In this document: positions 20,506 through 30,020 of the stretch, one piece after another
Layout: each line of letters opens with the position of its first letter
Position numbering within the stretch: the first letter of the stretch is position 1
Assembly: GCA_043228905.1 (NCBI GenBank)
Contig: JBHGNT010000012.1
Location: 6,324,001-6,388,000, forward strand
Direction: 5' to 3'
Length of the DNA: 64,000 nt
Origin: Azolla caroliniana
Taxonomy: Eukaryota > Polypodiophyta
Translations under genes and position numbers: made by a program
The notes under the pieces: model-generated
Databases searched by the model: none
The model's input: only the letters and a program-made list of their open reading frames with translations
What the model was told of the DNA's origin: nothing

Positions 20506-23139
20506 TCATATGACCATATTCGATAGCAACAAAACCGCCGCGGTGTTCTCCCGTTCTAATTCTAGAACATACTCCGCAGCACAGGTAGCTAGATTGACAT
20601 TGTTACAGAATTTACATGCAGAAAGTAATGACATCCATATATCAACATTCGGTTCACACTGTATGTTTTCAACTACATATAGAGCCACATCTAACTGCCC
20701 CGCACGGCTGATAAGATCAACAAGACAGCCATATGACTCAATTGATGGGGTTATGCCATTATCCCTCATACACATGAAATAACTACAGCCTTCCAAAACT
20801 AGGCCAATATAATTACATGCACATATAATAGAAATATACGTTATATGATCGAGCTTACCACCTCTTGAATGCATTCTATGGAAAACCGCTGAAGCCTCAT
20901 TAAAAAACCCATGTTGAGCATATCCAGCAATCATCACATTGCAAGAGACCATATCTTGGTCCATCAAATTCTCAAACAAGTTGGATGCATCCATTATACT
21001 ACCACATTTGGCATACATGTCAAGCAGTGTACTTCTCACAAAAGCATCACATCCATATAAGGTTTCCCTTACAATGACATGTATTTGCTTACCATAGTCA
21101 ATAGTTACTAGATCGGAGCACACCTTGAGGACAGTGATAAATGTGACCTCGTTCGGTTCCACACCCTCTTGTAGCATCTCGAGAAAAGAATCATAAACCT
21201 CTTGGCCATGCCCATGTTGGGAATACCCTGTGATAAGGGCATTCCAAGAGACGATATCTCTTTCGCATAGTTCCCTGAAAACGTCCAGAGACATATCCAT
21301 TCGGCCGCATTTTGCATACATGTCAATGAGAGCATTCCCAAGAAATATGTCAGAGCTGAAACCAGCTTTATCAATGAAAGCATGGATTTCCCTACCGATG
21401 TCATATTTTCCTGAGTTAGTACAGGCTTTGAGGATGCTCAAAAATGTGACTTTATCAGGGGCAATACCCTTGCATTTCATTTGCTCAAAAATATCCAAAG
21501 CTCCTTCGATGTGTTTATGCTGAGCATAACCCGCAATCATCGCATTCCATGTCACCAAATCATGTTTTTCTAATCTCTTAAACATTGTGCATGCATCGTG
21601 TAAACTATTGCATTTTGCATACATGTCAAGTATAGTATTTCCCACCTCAATGTTAAGATGAACCCCACTTTCGATTACAAGGTTATGAACACATTTCCCT
21701 CGCTCTCCATCGCCAAGAAATGCACAAGCCTTGAGAACACATGTAAAGGTCGCTTCGTCTGCTTTCACACCTTCAACAACCATCATCCTTGTAAAGAGTT
21801 TGAATGCCTGCTCTGCACACTCGTGTTTTACAAACACTGAAACCATCGAGTTCCAACACACCACGTCTTTATGAGGTATCTTGTTAAAGACATTGTATGC
21901 ATTCTCTAGCTCTCCACATCGTCCATAAAAGTCAATGAGTGTGCTTGCTGCAAACCTATCTAACTCCATCCCACATATGTACACATATTTGTGAATTTCC
22001 ATGCCTTCTTTTAGAGCTTCTATACTAGTACAAGCTTTCAATGCTGTGGCAACAGTGATACTATCAGGTTTTACCCTCTCCACCACCATTTTCTTTAGCA
22101 TTATCAATGCTCGTTCAAAATGCCCATGCTGCACATAACCCGAGAGCATAGTATTCCATGTGACGATCTCTGGATTAGGAACTCTATCAAAAACCTCTTG
22201 AGCTTCGAGTAAAGCTCCATATTTGCAGTACAAATTTATGAGACTGTTGAAGAAACATAGGTTTAGTTCAACTCCACAATGCAAGGCCCACACGTGAATA
22301 TGCTGGCATTGGTTAAGGCCCGCAGCGCCACACGCCTGGAGGATGCAAAAAAAAGTGAACCCATTACACATTACACCCTCTTGTTGCATAAGCTTTAAAA
22401 GCTCAAACGCTTTCCAATGATCACTAAAGTCAGCATATCCTGATATCATGAGGTTCCATACAACAATGTCTCGGTTCGGCATGTGAAGGAAAGCATGGAA
22501 GGCATCATCAAGGCTTCCACATTTGCTATACATGTCTAGAAGGCTACTATTCACAAGTACGTTCAATTCAAATCCATACATGATAATGCAAGCATGGACA
22601 TTCGTCCCTTGCCGTAGAGTTCTAAGGCCACCACATGCCTTCAAAACACTTAGAAAGCATATTTCATCGGGTCTGATACCATTCGTTTCCATTGTGACAA
22701 ACAATAATAAAGCGTCTTCAGAAGCTTTATGTTTTGCATATGCTTCAATCATGATAGTCCAGGAGAACACATCTCGATGTGGCATGGAATCAAACATCTT
22801 CCGAGCATCGGATAAGCATCCACATTTCCCATATAGATTTACAAGGGCATTCCACAATATGTTATTTGGTTCAAAATCATGCCTGGCAATGTGATCATGG
22901 ACGTACATTCCTTTGACAAATTCCTTAAGGCTAATGCATAGTTGTATAAGCCTGACATAAATGTAGTCGTTTCTGGTCAAATGTGTTGTATCGAGTGAAT
23001 CCAACATGTGCAATGCATCGTCGAGCATTCCTTGTTTTATGAGAAGTTTAAGATGTCTATTCTCATGAATCTGGGATGTTCCAGAGATCGAGGCGGCAGA
23101 AGAACAATAGGCTCTCCATAAGTGTTTCTTCTCTCTCAT
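20506..23139 (-). CDS. PLS-class pentatricopeptide repeat protein, intronless (877 aa)
   Basis: PPR proteins bind organellar RNA one base per motif and act in editing, splicing or stability. The start is the first ATG (23139); the frame also opens at a GTG six bases earlier. A basic, Ser/Ala-rich N-terminus (KKHLWRAYCSSAAS) suggests import into mitochondria or plastids. About seven P-L-S triplets follow, each with an S motif of the type LLDMYSKCGSLDDA or NALIDMYAKCGRMDM and a P motif such as DIVSWNALITGYSQHGHGQE. The last motif enters an E1-like segment (VDIWMSLLSACKFCNNVNLA) but stops at LLLSNMVI, before the rest of E/E+ and any DYW domain. It is therefore truncated, or works with a partner supplying the catalytic domain. 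Confidence 0.9.
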   Translation of the reverse strand: MREKKHLWRAYCSSAASISGTSQIHENRHLKLLIKQGMLDDALHMLDSLDTTHLTRNDYIYVRLIQLCISLKEFVKGMYVHDHIARHDFEPNNILWNALVNLYGKCGCLSDARKMFDSMPHRDVFSWTIMIEAYAKHKASEDALLLFVTMETNGIRPDEICFLSVLKACGGLRTLRQGTNVHACIIMYGFELNVLVNSSLLDMYSKCGSLDDAFHAFLHMPNRDIVVWNLMISGYADFSDHWKAFELLKLMQQEGVMCNGFTFFCILQACGAAGLNQCQHIHVWALHCGVELNLCFFNSLINLYCKYGALLEAQEVFDRVPNPEIVTWNTMLSGYVQHGHFERALIMLKKMVVERVKPDSITVATALKACTSIEALKEGMEIHKYVYICGMELDRFAASTLIDFYGRCGELENAYNVFNKIPHKDVVCWNSMVSVFVKHECAEQAFKLFTRMMVVEGVKADEATFTCVLKACAFLGDGERGKCVHNLVIESGVHLNIEVGNTILDMYAKCNSLHDACTMFKRLEKHDLVTWNAMIAGYAQHKHIEGALDIFEQMKCKGIAPDKVTFLSILKACTNSGKYDIGREIHAFIDKAGFSSDIFLGNALIDMYAKCGRMDMSLDVFRELCERDIVSWNALITGYSQHGHGQEVYDSFLEMLQEGVEPNEVTFITVLKVCSDLVTIDYGKQIHVIVRETLYGCDAFVRSTLLDMYAKCGSIMDASNLFENLMDQDMVSCNVMIAGYAQHGFFNEASAVFHRMHSRGGKLDHITYISIICACNYIGLVLEGCSYFMCMRDNGITPSIESYGCLVDLISRAGQLDVALYVVENIQCEPNVDIWMSLLSACKFCNNVNLATCAAEYVLELERENTAAVLLLSNMVI

Positions 23140-23335
23140 GAACACTCAGCAAAAACATACATATGTATAAACATATAGACAAACTCTGTCAAATTTGTTA
23201 AAGGGAAAAAAAAAAGGATGTGATTTCATACCTTAGGGTTAAGAGATTGATGGGTCTACAAGTTTTGATCTTCCCTGTCGACATAAACGAGAGAGATGAT
23301 ACAGACCTTTGCTCTGTTTGGCCATGAAAGAACCT

Positions 23336-24145
23336 TCTATGAAGGAATTCCACTGATATGCTGAGGATTTAAGCCACATTTGGGGGAGATAAATATAGTT
23401 AGGGGTAGTTGGGGAGATAGTGATAAATTTAGGGGTACTTGGAGAAATAGTGATAAACGATTTAGGAATTCCACTTATATATGTTGAGGATACATATAAC
23501 CCAATGCTAACAATCGGCAACGGTTCGGTTCGGTTCGGTTCGAGAGGGTTCAAACTGAACCGTTTAACATTTTTTTAACCTGAACCGAACCACGAAACCG
23601 TTAAACAATTTTCAAACCGTAAAAACCGCGGTTTTGTGGTTCGGTTTCGGTTTTCAACATAGGTCAAAAAAATTATTTTTTATTTTTTATAAAACCTCGT
23701 TAAACCGTTTAAACCGCGGCTTCTGGCTGTTAAAACCAAACCGAACCGTTTGAAAAAACCTAAACCTAAACCGAACCGTTGAGCCGTTGAGCCGCGGTTT
23801 CACGGTTCCGTTGCCGATTGTTATAAGCCACAAAGGAAGGGCATTTAGGGGAGATAAATATACTTAGGGTTACTTGGAGAAATAGTGATAAACGATGCAG
23901 GAATTCCACTTATATATGTTCACATACATATAAACCTCAAAGGAAGAGCATTTAAGGGAGATAAATATACTTAGGGGTACTTGGAGAAATAGTGATAAAC
24001 GATGCAAGAATTCCACTGATATTGTGGAGGATATAGGCCATCAGAGTATTTGGGGGAGATAAATATACTTTGGGGGTACTTTGGGGAAATAGTGATAAAA
24101 TTAGGGGTACTTGGAGAAATAGTGATAAATGTAGGGGTGTAATTC
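23336..24145. repeat. Degenerate tandem repeat of roughly 110-120 bp upstream of the PPR gene, split by a MITE
   Basis: At least four units share GAATTCCACT(G/T)ATAT, then GGGAGATAAATATA(C/G)TTAGGGGTACTT, then GGAGAAATAGTGATAAA. They start near 23345, 23466, 23891 and 24009. The MITE at 23508-23823 interrupts one unit. The array starts about 200 bp upstream of the PPR ATG, so it may sit in the promoter or leader. Confidence 0.75.
23508..23823. mobile_element. 316-bp MITE with 16-bp perfect terminal inverted repeats (GGTTCGG family, copy 2)
   Basis: The left end TAACAATCGGCAACGG and right end CCGTTGCCGATTGTTA are exact reverse complements. The interior is GGTTCGGTTCGG on the left and AACCGAACCG on the right, so the element can fold back. 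The neighbouring repeat units lack it, which shows it is an insertion. A possible imperfect target duplication is TAACCCAA/TAAGCCAC. The ends and 8-bp footprint would fit hAT, but this is inference. Confidence 0.7.
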
Positions 24146-25222
24146 AAGTGTTTTTTCCCTTGTAAATTAAGGTGTGGGTGGAGAGATGCTTTAAGAAAGC
24201 TTCTATTGTCTGGGTTTTGAACTGGGGTCGCTATGGTGAAATCATTTAGTTCTTAGGATTGGATATGTGTGCTCCCGAACCTCATGTCTATATATCCCTC
24301 TCTGTCCTGTCTTGTTGCTCAATAGACTCTACAGTCTTGGAAGGGGTAACATATGTGTTAGTAGTTCCTTCGGTTGCAATCCACGAAGGCTCTAGTTTCA
24401 TCTCCTTCGCCTCTTTTGTTTTTGTTACGTCCTTCACATCAACTTGCTTTACATGTACAACATTAATTGCAAAATACCCAAATGTATATAGAGCATATAT
24501 ATATATATATATAATAAGATGCGTGAATATGCTTAAAGTAGCTCTAGGCCCAAAACTAGAATGACAAAATTCATTGGTCAGACAATCAACAAATATGTAA
24601 TTAAAGCTAAGCACAAGATAGTGATCCACCAGAATGTATATTAAAATCACCATAGGGCACACAATAATGAGAATCAAGTGTGAGAACAACAACAATGATT
24701 CAACAACATAAATAATTTGTTCTTCCCTTAATCATGTAACTATGTATTACATTACATATATTTGCCTAACTCTAGAGTTTAGTCTCATGTCATTGTTTAG
24801 GTGTTCGCTATGTATTACATTACATATATTGAGTTGGCGTAATCAATTGTTAAGATGTGTTTGTGAGTAATTGTATATTATAGTCATTTAAGTTGGTATC
24901 CTCCTTATCATGGGGTTTGGTCAAGTGCATGACATTTGTAACATGTAGTAGCCTTGCCCTCCTCTTGAATGATGGATAAAAAGCAAGGAAGACCGTCTTT
25001 GATGGCATCATGCTAATAAATAACCTTCCAAGTGGAATCTAATATACTAGTGTCCGATAACGATTCTTTTTTTGGGCAAAACTTCAGGATGACTGTAGAA
25101 GGCGAGAGTCATGCATGTGGTGGCTTCCGGCCCGCTTTCCTAATGTGCCGCACGCGTGCGCAGGTCCCTTCCTCGGACCCGAAATTTCGGCCACCATGAT
25201 CTACCGGTGAGAAGGGGGGCCT
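24146..25222. other. Intergenic sequence without recognised genes
   Basis: Holds an (AT)n tract at about 24496-24512 and a GC-rich patch at 25110-25205. Short frames on both strands near 24259-24695 have no recognisable domain. Confidence 0.4.
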
Positions 25223-25534
25223 TAGGAGTTGGCAACAGCTCGGCTCAAGCCTAAGCCAAACCGTCCAAACGGTTTGACAGTTGCGGTTCAGCTCGGTTCA
25301 TGTTTGAGCTTTCCCAAAATGGTTCGAGCTAGGTTTAGGAAGGCTCAAGCCAAACTGGTTAAGGCTTAACTGGTTTAGGAAGAAGAGTATCCTAAACTAG
25401 TTTGGCATAACCGGTTTAGGAAGGGGTTCGGTTCGAGTTTGAAAACTTCCAAACCAGTTAAGGCTTAATCGGTGTTCGGTTTGGACAAGGCAAAACCGGT
25501 TAAGCCGAAGCCGGAACCGTTGCCGATTCGTAGC
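25223..25534. mobile_element. Fold-back element of the GGTTCGG family, copy 3
   Basis: The left end reads TAGGAGTTGGCAACAGCTCGG and the right end CCGTTGCCGATTCG. The core GGCAAC.../...GTTGCC is shared with copy 2. The interior has degenerate AACCGGTTTAGG and GGTTCGG units. The left end looks like typical plant hAT MITE ends (TAGGGGTGGCAACGG). Confidence 0.55.
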
Positions 25535-25772
25535 CCCGGCCTATCGCAAGAAATCAAGCAAAAGAGTCTCATTTCAGCTGTTGTTGGGAGCAGAGCAGAT
25601 TATAGGAGTAAAATTGCTTAGACTACAAATTTACTTGATCAGTATTATGTATATATATATATGCTTGTGTGGTTTTGGACAAAGATTTGTTCTTGGAGCT
25701 TCAATAAATTTAAATAAAAATTTAATCATTTATTTATTAATTTATTTATTGATATTTCTTTTTTCTTCTGAT

Positions 25773-25823
25773 AGACTTGAGGGGCAGGGGCAGAGGCAGA
25801 GGCAGAGACAGAGACAGAGAAAT
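25773..25823 (+). repeat. GGCAGA/GACAGA purine microsatellite before the TRXY start codon
   Basis: GGGGCAGGGGCAGAGGCAGAGGCAGAGACAGAGACAGAG ends one base before the ATG at 25825, so it probably lies in the 5' leader. Confidence 0.8.
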
Positions 25824-25824
25824 C

Positions 25825-26247
25825 ATGGAAGCTATCATCCATCAGAGCTTAACTTCTTCTGCATCCACCTTCTTCTCCTTCCCTCACCCCCACCCCCACC
25901 CCCACCACAGATTCCTGCTTCAGAACCCTTCTTCTTCTTCTTCTTCTTCTTCTGATGTCTGCCTCAAGTCCAAGGGAGCAGTGGGAAGAATCGTTGCCGT
26001 GAAAGCAGGCCCCTCGGAGAGAACACAGTATTTCTCAGGGATCAGACCCCTGCATCTCACCACTTCACGAAGATTCCATGCCACTCAGGTCTCTCTACTC
26101 ATCCTTTCCATTCATTCTTTGAAGAATTAAAATTTTGCCATTTCTTTTAATTTTATTTTCTATTTTCCCTTTCTTTTCCATTCATATATATATCTATATA
26201 TATTGTTTTCTTTTTTCTTTTTTCTCTCTTTTTTTCCCATGTACATT

Positions 26248-26293
<46 letters not shown>

Positions 26294-27365
26294 TTAACAT
26301 ATATATATATACATATGTGGAAAATTATTTGTTTATTTATTTCTTTTACATACACACACACACACACATACACACATTTATTTATTTTCTATTTTTCCTT
26401 TCTTTTCCATCCATCCATATATATATATACATATATAGTTTTATTTTTATTAATTTTTTTCAATTTTCTTCACAGGTACATTAACATATATATGTGGAAA
26501 ATTATTTGTTTATTTATTTATTTTACATACACATACACATACGCACACACATATATTTGTTTATTTTTTTATTTTATTTTCTATTTTTCCTTTCTTTTCC
26601 ATATATATATATATAGTTTTATTTTTAGTATTTTTTCCTTTTTTCTTCACATGTACATTAACATATGTATGTGGAAAATTATTTGTTTATTTATTTAGTT
26701 ATTTTACATACACACACACACACACATTTATATGTGTGTGTGTGTGTATTTCAATACATACATACATACCTGTGAGTGATCTCATTTTCCACCAATTAAG
26801 CATTGGAGTGGTGAATCTTGAGAGAAAACAAGAAGGAAAACAGAAGAAGAAGAAGAAACCTGATGCTTGTGGGTTGTATGTTCCGAAAGGGCCACAATTC
26901 GATTTCCAAACCTCTCCGATCGGCTTGATTTCTTGTTCATGTTTTTCATGTGTTTTGGGTTTTTTCCCCGCAGGTCCATGCTGCGAAGCAAACATTTTCG
27001 AGCTTCGATGATTTGCTCAAAAACACCCAAACTGCATTGTTGGTGGACTTCTATGCCACATGGTAATCATTGCCTTAATCCTATGGTTAAGCATTCTGTT
27101 CTATATATATATATATATATAGGTTACGGACTTCTTTTTCCCTCCTCTTGTAACATTTCCTGTCTTCTCATTTGCATAAGAACATAATCAGGGTTTTTTC
27201 TCGTTCAATTGTTATGTGCTCATTAATATAGTCATTTCCTTGATTTGGCCCTCGAGCTTTTGTGCTTGTGTTATACTTGTCTCATCACAGTGAATGACCT
27301 ATTGTGGGTTCCATAAAACCACTATACATAAGGTATTCATATGTATTTGTTCATATATTCATATG

Positions 27366-27405
<40 letters not shown>

Positions 27406-28031
27406 GATGTTTAGGGTTTAGGGTTTAGGGTTTTAGTGTTTATTGTATGTTTGTGTAACACCATCATACCTAAATATAGCAAATGTTATCGTATGTGCAG
27501 GTGTGGACCCTGTCAATTCATGGTTCCTGTCCTTAATGATGTTGGTAAAGAATTGAAAGATAAACTTCGCATCGTAAGTATATGCTCTTACTCTCCAAAT
27601 TTTGCTCTCGCATCGCTATTTTCTTTTAACAGGAGAAATGAATAATGTGTATATATATATATATATGGTTATAGGTGAAGATTGATACAGAGAAGTACCC
27701 GAACATTGCAAGCCGATATGGTGTACAAGCATTACCAACGTTAATGCTCTTCAAAAATGGCGAACCCATCGATCGACTAGTAAGCACATACAAACCCTAA
27801 TTATGCTGGCACACACACCCAATCCATTGTCATTAATCATAATCATAGCACAGATCTGGTTGTCGTTATTGTATTATAATCAATCGGTTTTGTCACTTAT
27901 CTTATGGATGAAGGCTCATATATGGTAACTTTATTGTTTTGGTATTCTGTAAAACATTATAGGAAGGAGCTATGTCAGCTCAGGATCTTGTAAAGCGGAT
28001 TGAGGCAGTGCTCTCTGCATCAAAAGCTTAA
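25825..28031 (+). CDS. TRXY: Thioredoxin y, plastid-type (5 exons, 199 aa)
   Basis: The exons are 25825-26088, 26974-27062, 27501-27573, 27675-27779 and 27963-28031. All introns are GT-AG and the joined frame is 600 nt with no stop. Thioredoxin y reduces disulfides of plastid antioxidant enzymes such as peroxiredoxin Q in known plants. An N-terminal Ser/His/Pro-rich stretch of about 85 residues looks like a chloroplast transit peptide. The mature domain starts VHAAKQTFSSFDDLLKNTQ. The active site WCGPC is split by intron 2 (TG in exon 2, G in exon 3). The cis-proline motif ALPT and the y-type sequence VKIDTEKYPNIASRYG follow. Assignment to type y rests on resemblance to the angiosperm proteins I know. 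The region just before the ATG is purine-repeat rich. Confidence 0.93.
26238..26735 (+). repeat. 177-bp tandem repeat in TRXY intron 1, about 3 copies
   Basis: TACATTAACATATATATGTGG followed by AAAATTATTTGTTTATTTA recurs with GTGGAAAATT at 26317, 26494 and 26671, an exact 177-bp spacing. Each unit holds (AT)n and (CA)n tracts. It fills most of the 885-bp intron. Confidence 0.85.
27410..27430 (+). repeat. Three TTTAGGG telomere-type units in TRXY intron 2
   Basis: Three perfect plant-type TTTAGGG units follow an (AT)n tract. Such short tracts also occur by chance or as telo-box promoter elements. Confidence 0.8.
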
Positions 28032-29640
28032 ATCGGAAGAGTAGCTTTTTTGTGTGTGCTAAGCCTGAGAAATTTATTGGTTGTAAAAGACAATATACCT
28101 ATGTTTTATATGCATTTGGATAGGGGGTGCCGAATTTTGCATTTGCTGAAATTCTGGGGAAAATGCAGACTTTTGTAACAATATTTCTTTCGTATAATTC
28201 CTGCTTGAGGAAGAAGAGACTGAGATCATTCATCTAAATGGAATGGGAAGATGTGACGATAAAGAGATTATATTGGAAAAGAGAGAGCCTGAATTATATT
28301 GAATTTGTTGGTTTGAATTGTTTAGATGAACTGTCATTGATCTTAAAACAAATGGATTTACGAATGCTTTACAACATTTGGCATTGCTCCGCCTCTAATT
28401 ATCATTTTTTGTGCAATAAAGTAAATTGGAACAAGGATGTCAACAATTGACCATCATGTGAAACCACGAGATTTTGGGGTTACTTAACTTTGTTTCAATC
28501 CAAAAAAAGTAAAAACAAATTATTAAGGAGAACTTATGCGAGAATATATGAAGGCCATATGAGATGTATATCTATCGTGGTGACAACGTAATAAGTCACT
28601 TGGAAGATGTTAGGATACACTCATCTCCTCTTTTGTAAAAACATTTTATTCAATGCGAAACACTTGAAAAGTGAAATTTTGTGTGACCAACACTTGAAAT
28701 CAAATCCCATGGTGGTATGTGAGGGCTAAAAAAGTTTGATTCTCTCATTAGCTTATATAGCAAAACCTTTGGCATATGTCTAGATCAACATTCATGATTG
28801 AGGTTCATGGAGAAAATGGCTTTTACCATGTCAACATCCATCCCCATAAAGGGATCATCACAATTGTCATTACCCATTAAAACTTTGATTCCTTATTACA
28901 TGTTTCTAAAGGGATCATCACAATTGTCACTACCCATCAAAACTCTAATTCCTTATTACATGTTTCTTATTTCTTACCCTAGGAGCTCAAGCTTTCTTCA
29001 TCCATGTCATGTTAACAAACTAATACTATGAGCTAGACATTGGATAGTTCCAACCACATAACATGATACAGTCAATGCACAATATACATGTCACACTTTG
29101 TGAAGTCTAATTGGGAGTTCAGAATAAAACAATTCTCGTTAGCATTATTAGGACAAAAGCTCTTTTATAAGGGGAGCAATTGTAAAAGGTGATGATTGTT
29201 ACAGATGTGCTTAAGTAGTAATCTAGAAATGCCAAAAGAGGTCAATTTGTAGCCATAGAACATTTTAGTGGAGAGACGCCTTGCCTTATAAAGGTTTCCT
29301 TGTACAATGTTACTACCTACATGAAAGGTGAAGAACCCATATACAAGTGTTATGTATTTGAGTTGGTAGGATGGAGCTTTGAGATCTGTGGCCTTATAAA
29401 AGGTCTACTTGTGCAATGTAACCCTACATGAAACAAACCGCTCGAACGTAACAAAGCACTTCTCAACTTTTTCTAAACACACATTTGTATCTTGTAGTGG
29501 ACTAGACATCAAAGGAGGTACACAAAACACGCACGAGACATGAGTACACATGCACGATGGCAGGGTCCATTACGTAAGTCAGAGGATGGCAGGGCAAGAT
29601 CCACCCCACCATAAGTCAAAGGGCAAGCAGTAGCAGAGGT
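28032..29640. other. Intergenic region between TRXY and cyclin B
   Basis: The first 150-200 bp are the likely TRXY 3' UTR. A perfect-length 60-bp duplication lies at 28848-28967 and gives a 20-residue repeat in a short frame (28798-29031). No known protein was recognised. Confidence 0.45.
28848..28967 (+). repeat. 60-bp tandem duplication
   Basis: AAAGGGATCATCACAATTGTCA...ATTACATGTTTCT occurs twice, exactly 60 bp apart, with few differences. Confidence 0.85.
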
Positions 29641-29842
29641 GTTGCTACTATTACTACATATTAGTAGCTCTAATCAGTAGTAATTAGTACTAGTTAGTAG
29701 TAGTACTACTAATACTACTAATTAGCAGTTCTAATTAGTAGCAATTAGTAGTAGAACTACTAATTAGCAGTAATTAGTACTAGTAGTAGTACAAAGGAAA
29801 AAAACAAAAGAATACTTGCTAGTAGCTACTACTATATTTAGT

Positions 29843-29889
<47 letters not shown>

Positions 29890-29890
29890 A
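29641..29890. repeat. Low-complexity TAGTAG/ACTACT tract and (GA)n run
   Basis: A TAGTA/ATTAGCAG low-complexity stretch (29641-29800) is followed by a GAGAGA run at 29843-29887, about 135 bp upstream of the cyclin B start codon. Confidence 0.8.
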
Positions 29891-29903
29891 TAGCCAGGAA
29901 ATA

Positions 29904-29911
29904 TAGCCGTT
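29904..29911 (-). promoter_or_regulatory. MSA-like element upstream of cyclin B
   Basis: The minus strand reads AACGGCTA, the core of the mitosis-specific activator element bound by MYB3R factors. It lies about 110 bp before the cyclin B ATG. One match to an 8-mer is only suggestive, but gene and place fit. Confidence 0.45.
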
Positions 29912-30020
29912 ATAAGGGCTCTGAGATTTGAATATATCTCTCTGCCTCTCCACCTTTCTTCTCTGTCTCTCACCCTACACTAGTAATCTCTGCTTTTGTA
30001 TTCGCTCCTTCCTTTCAAAG

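Noticed and set aside
26135-26698. 187-aa frame rich in Ile/Tyr/Phe
   Set aside because: It is a translation of the AT/CA microsatellites inside TRXY intron 1.
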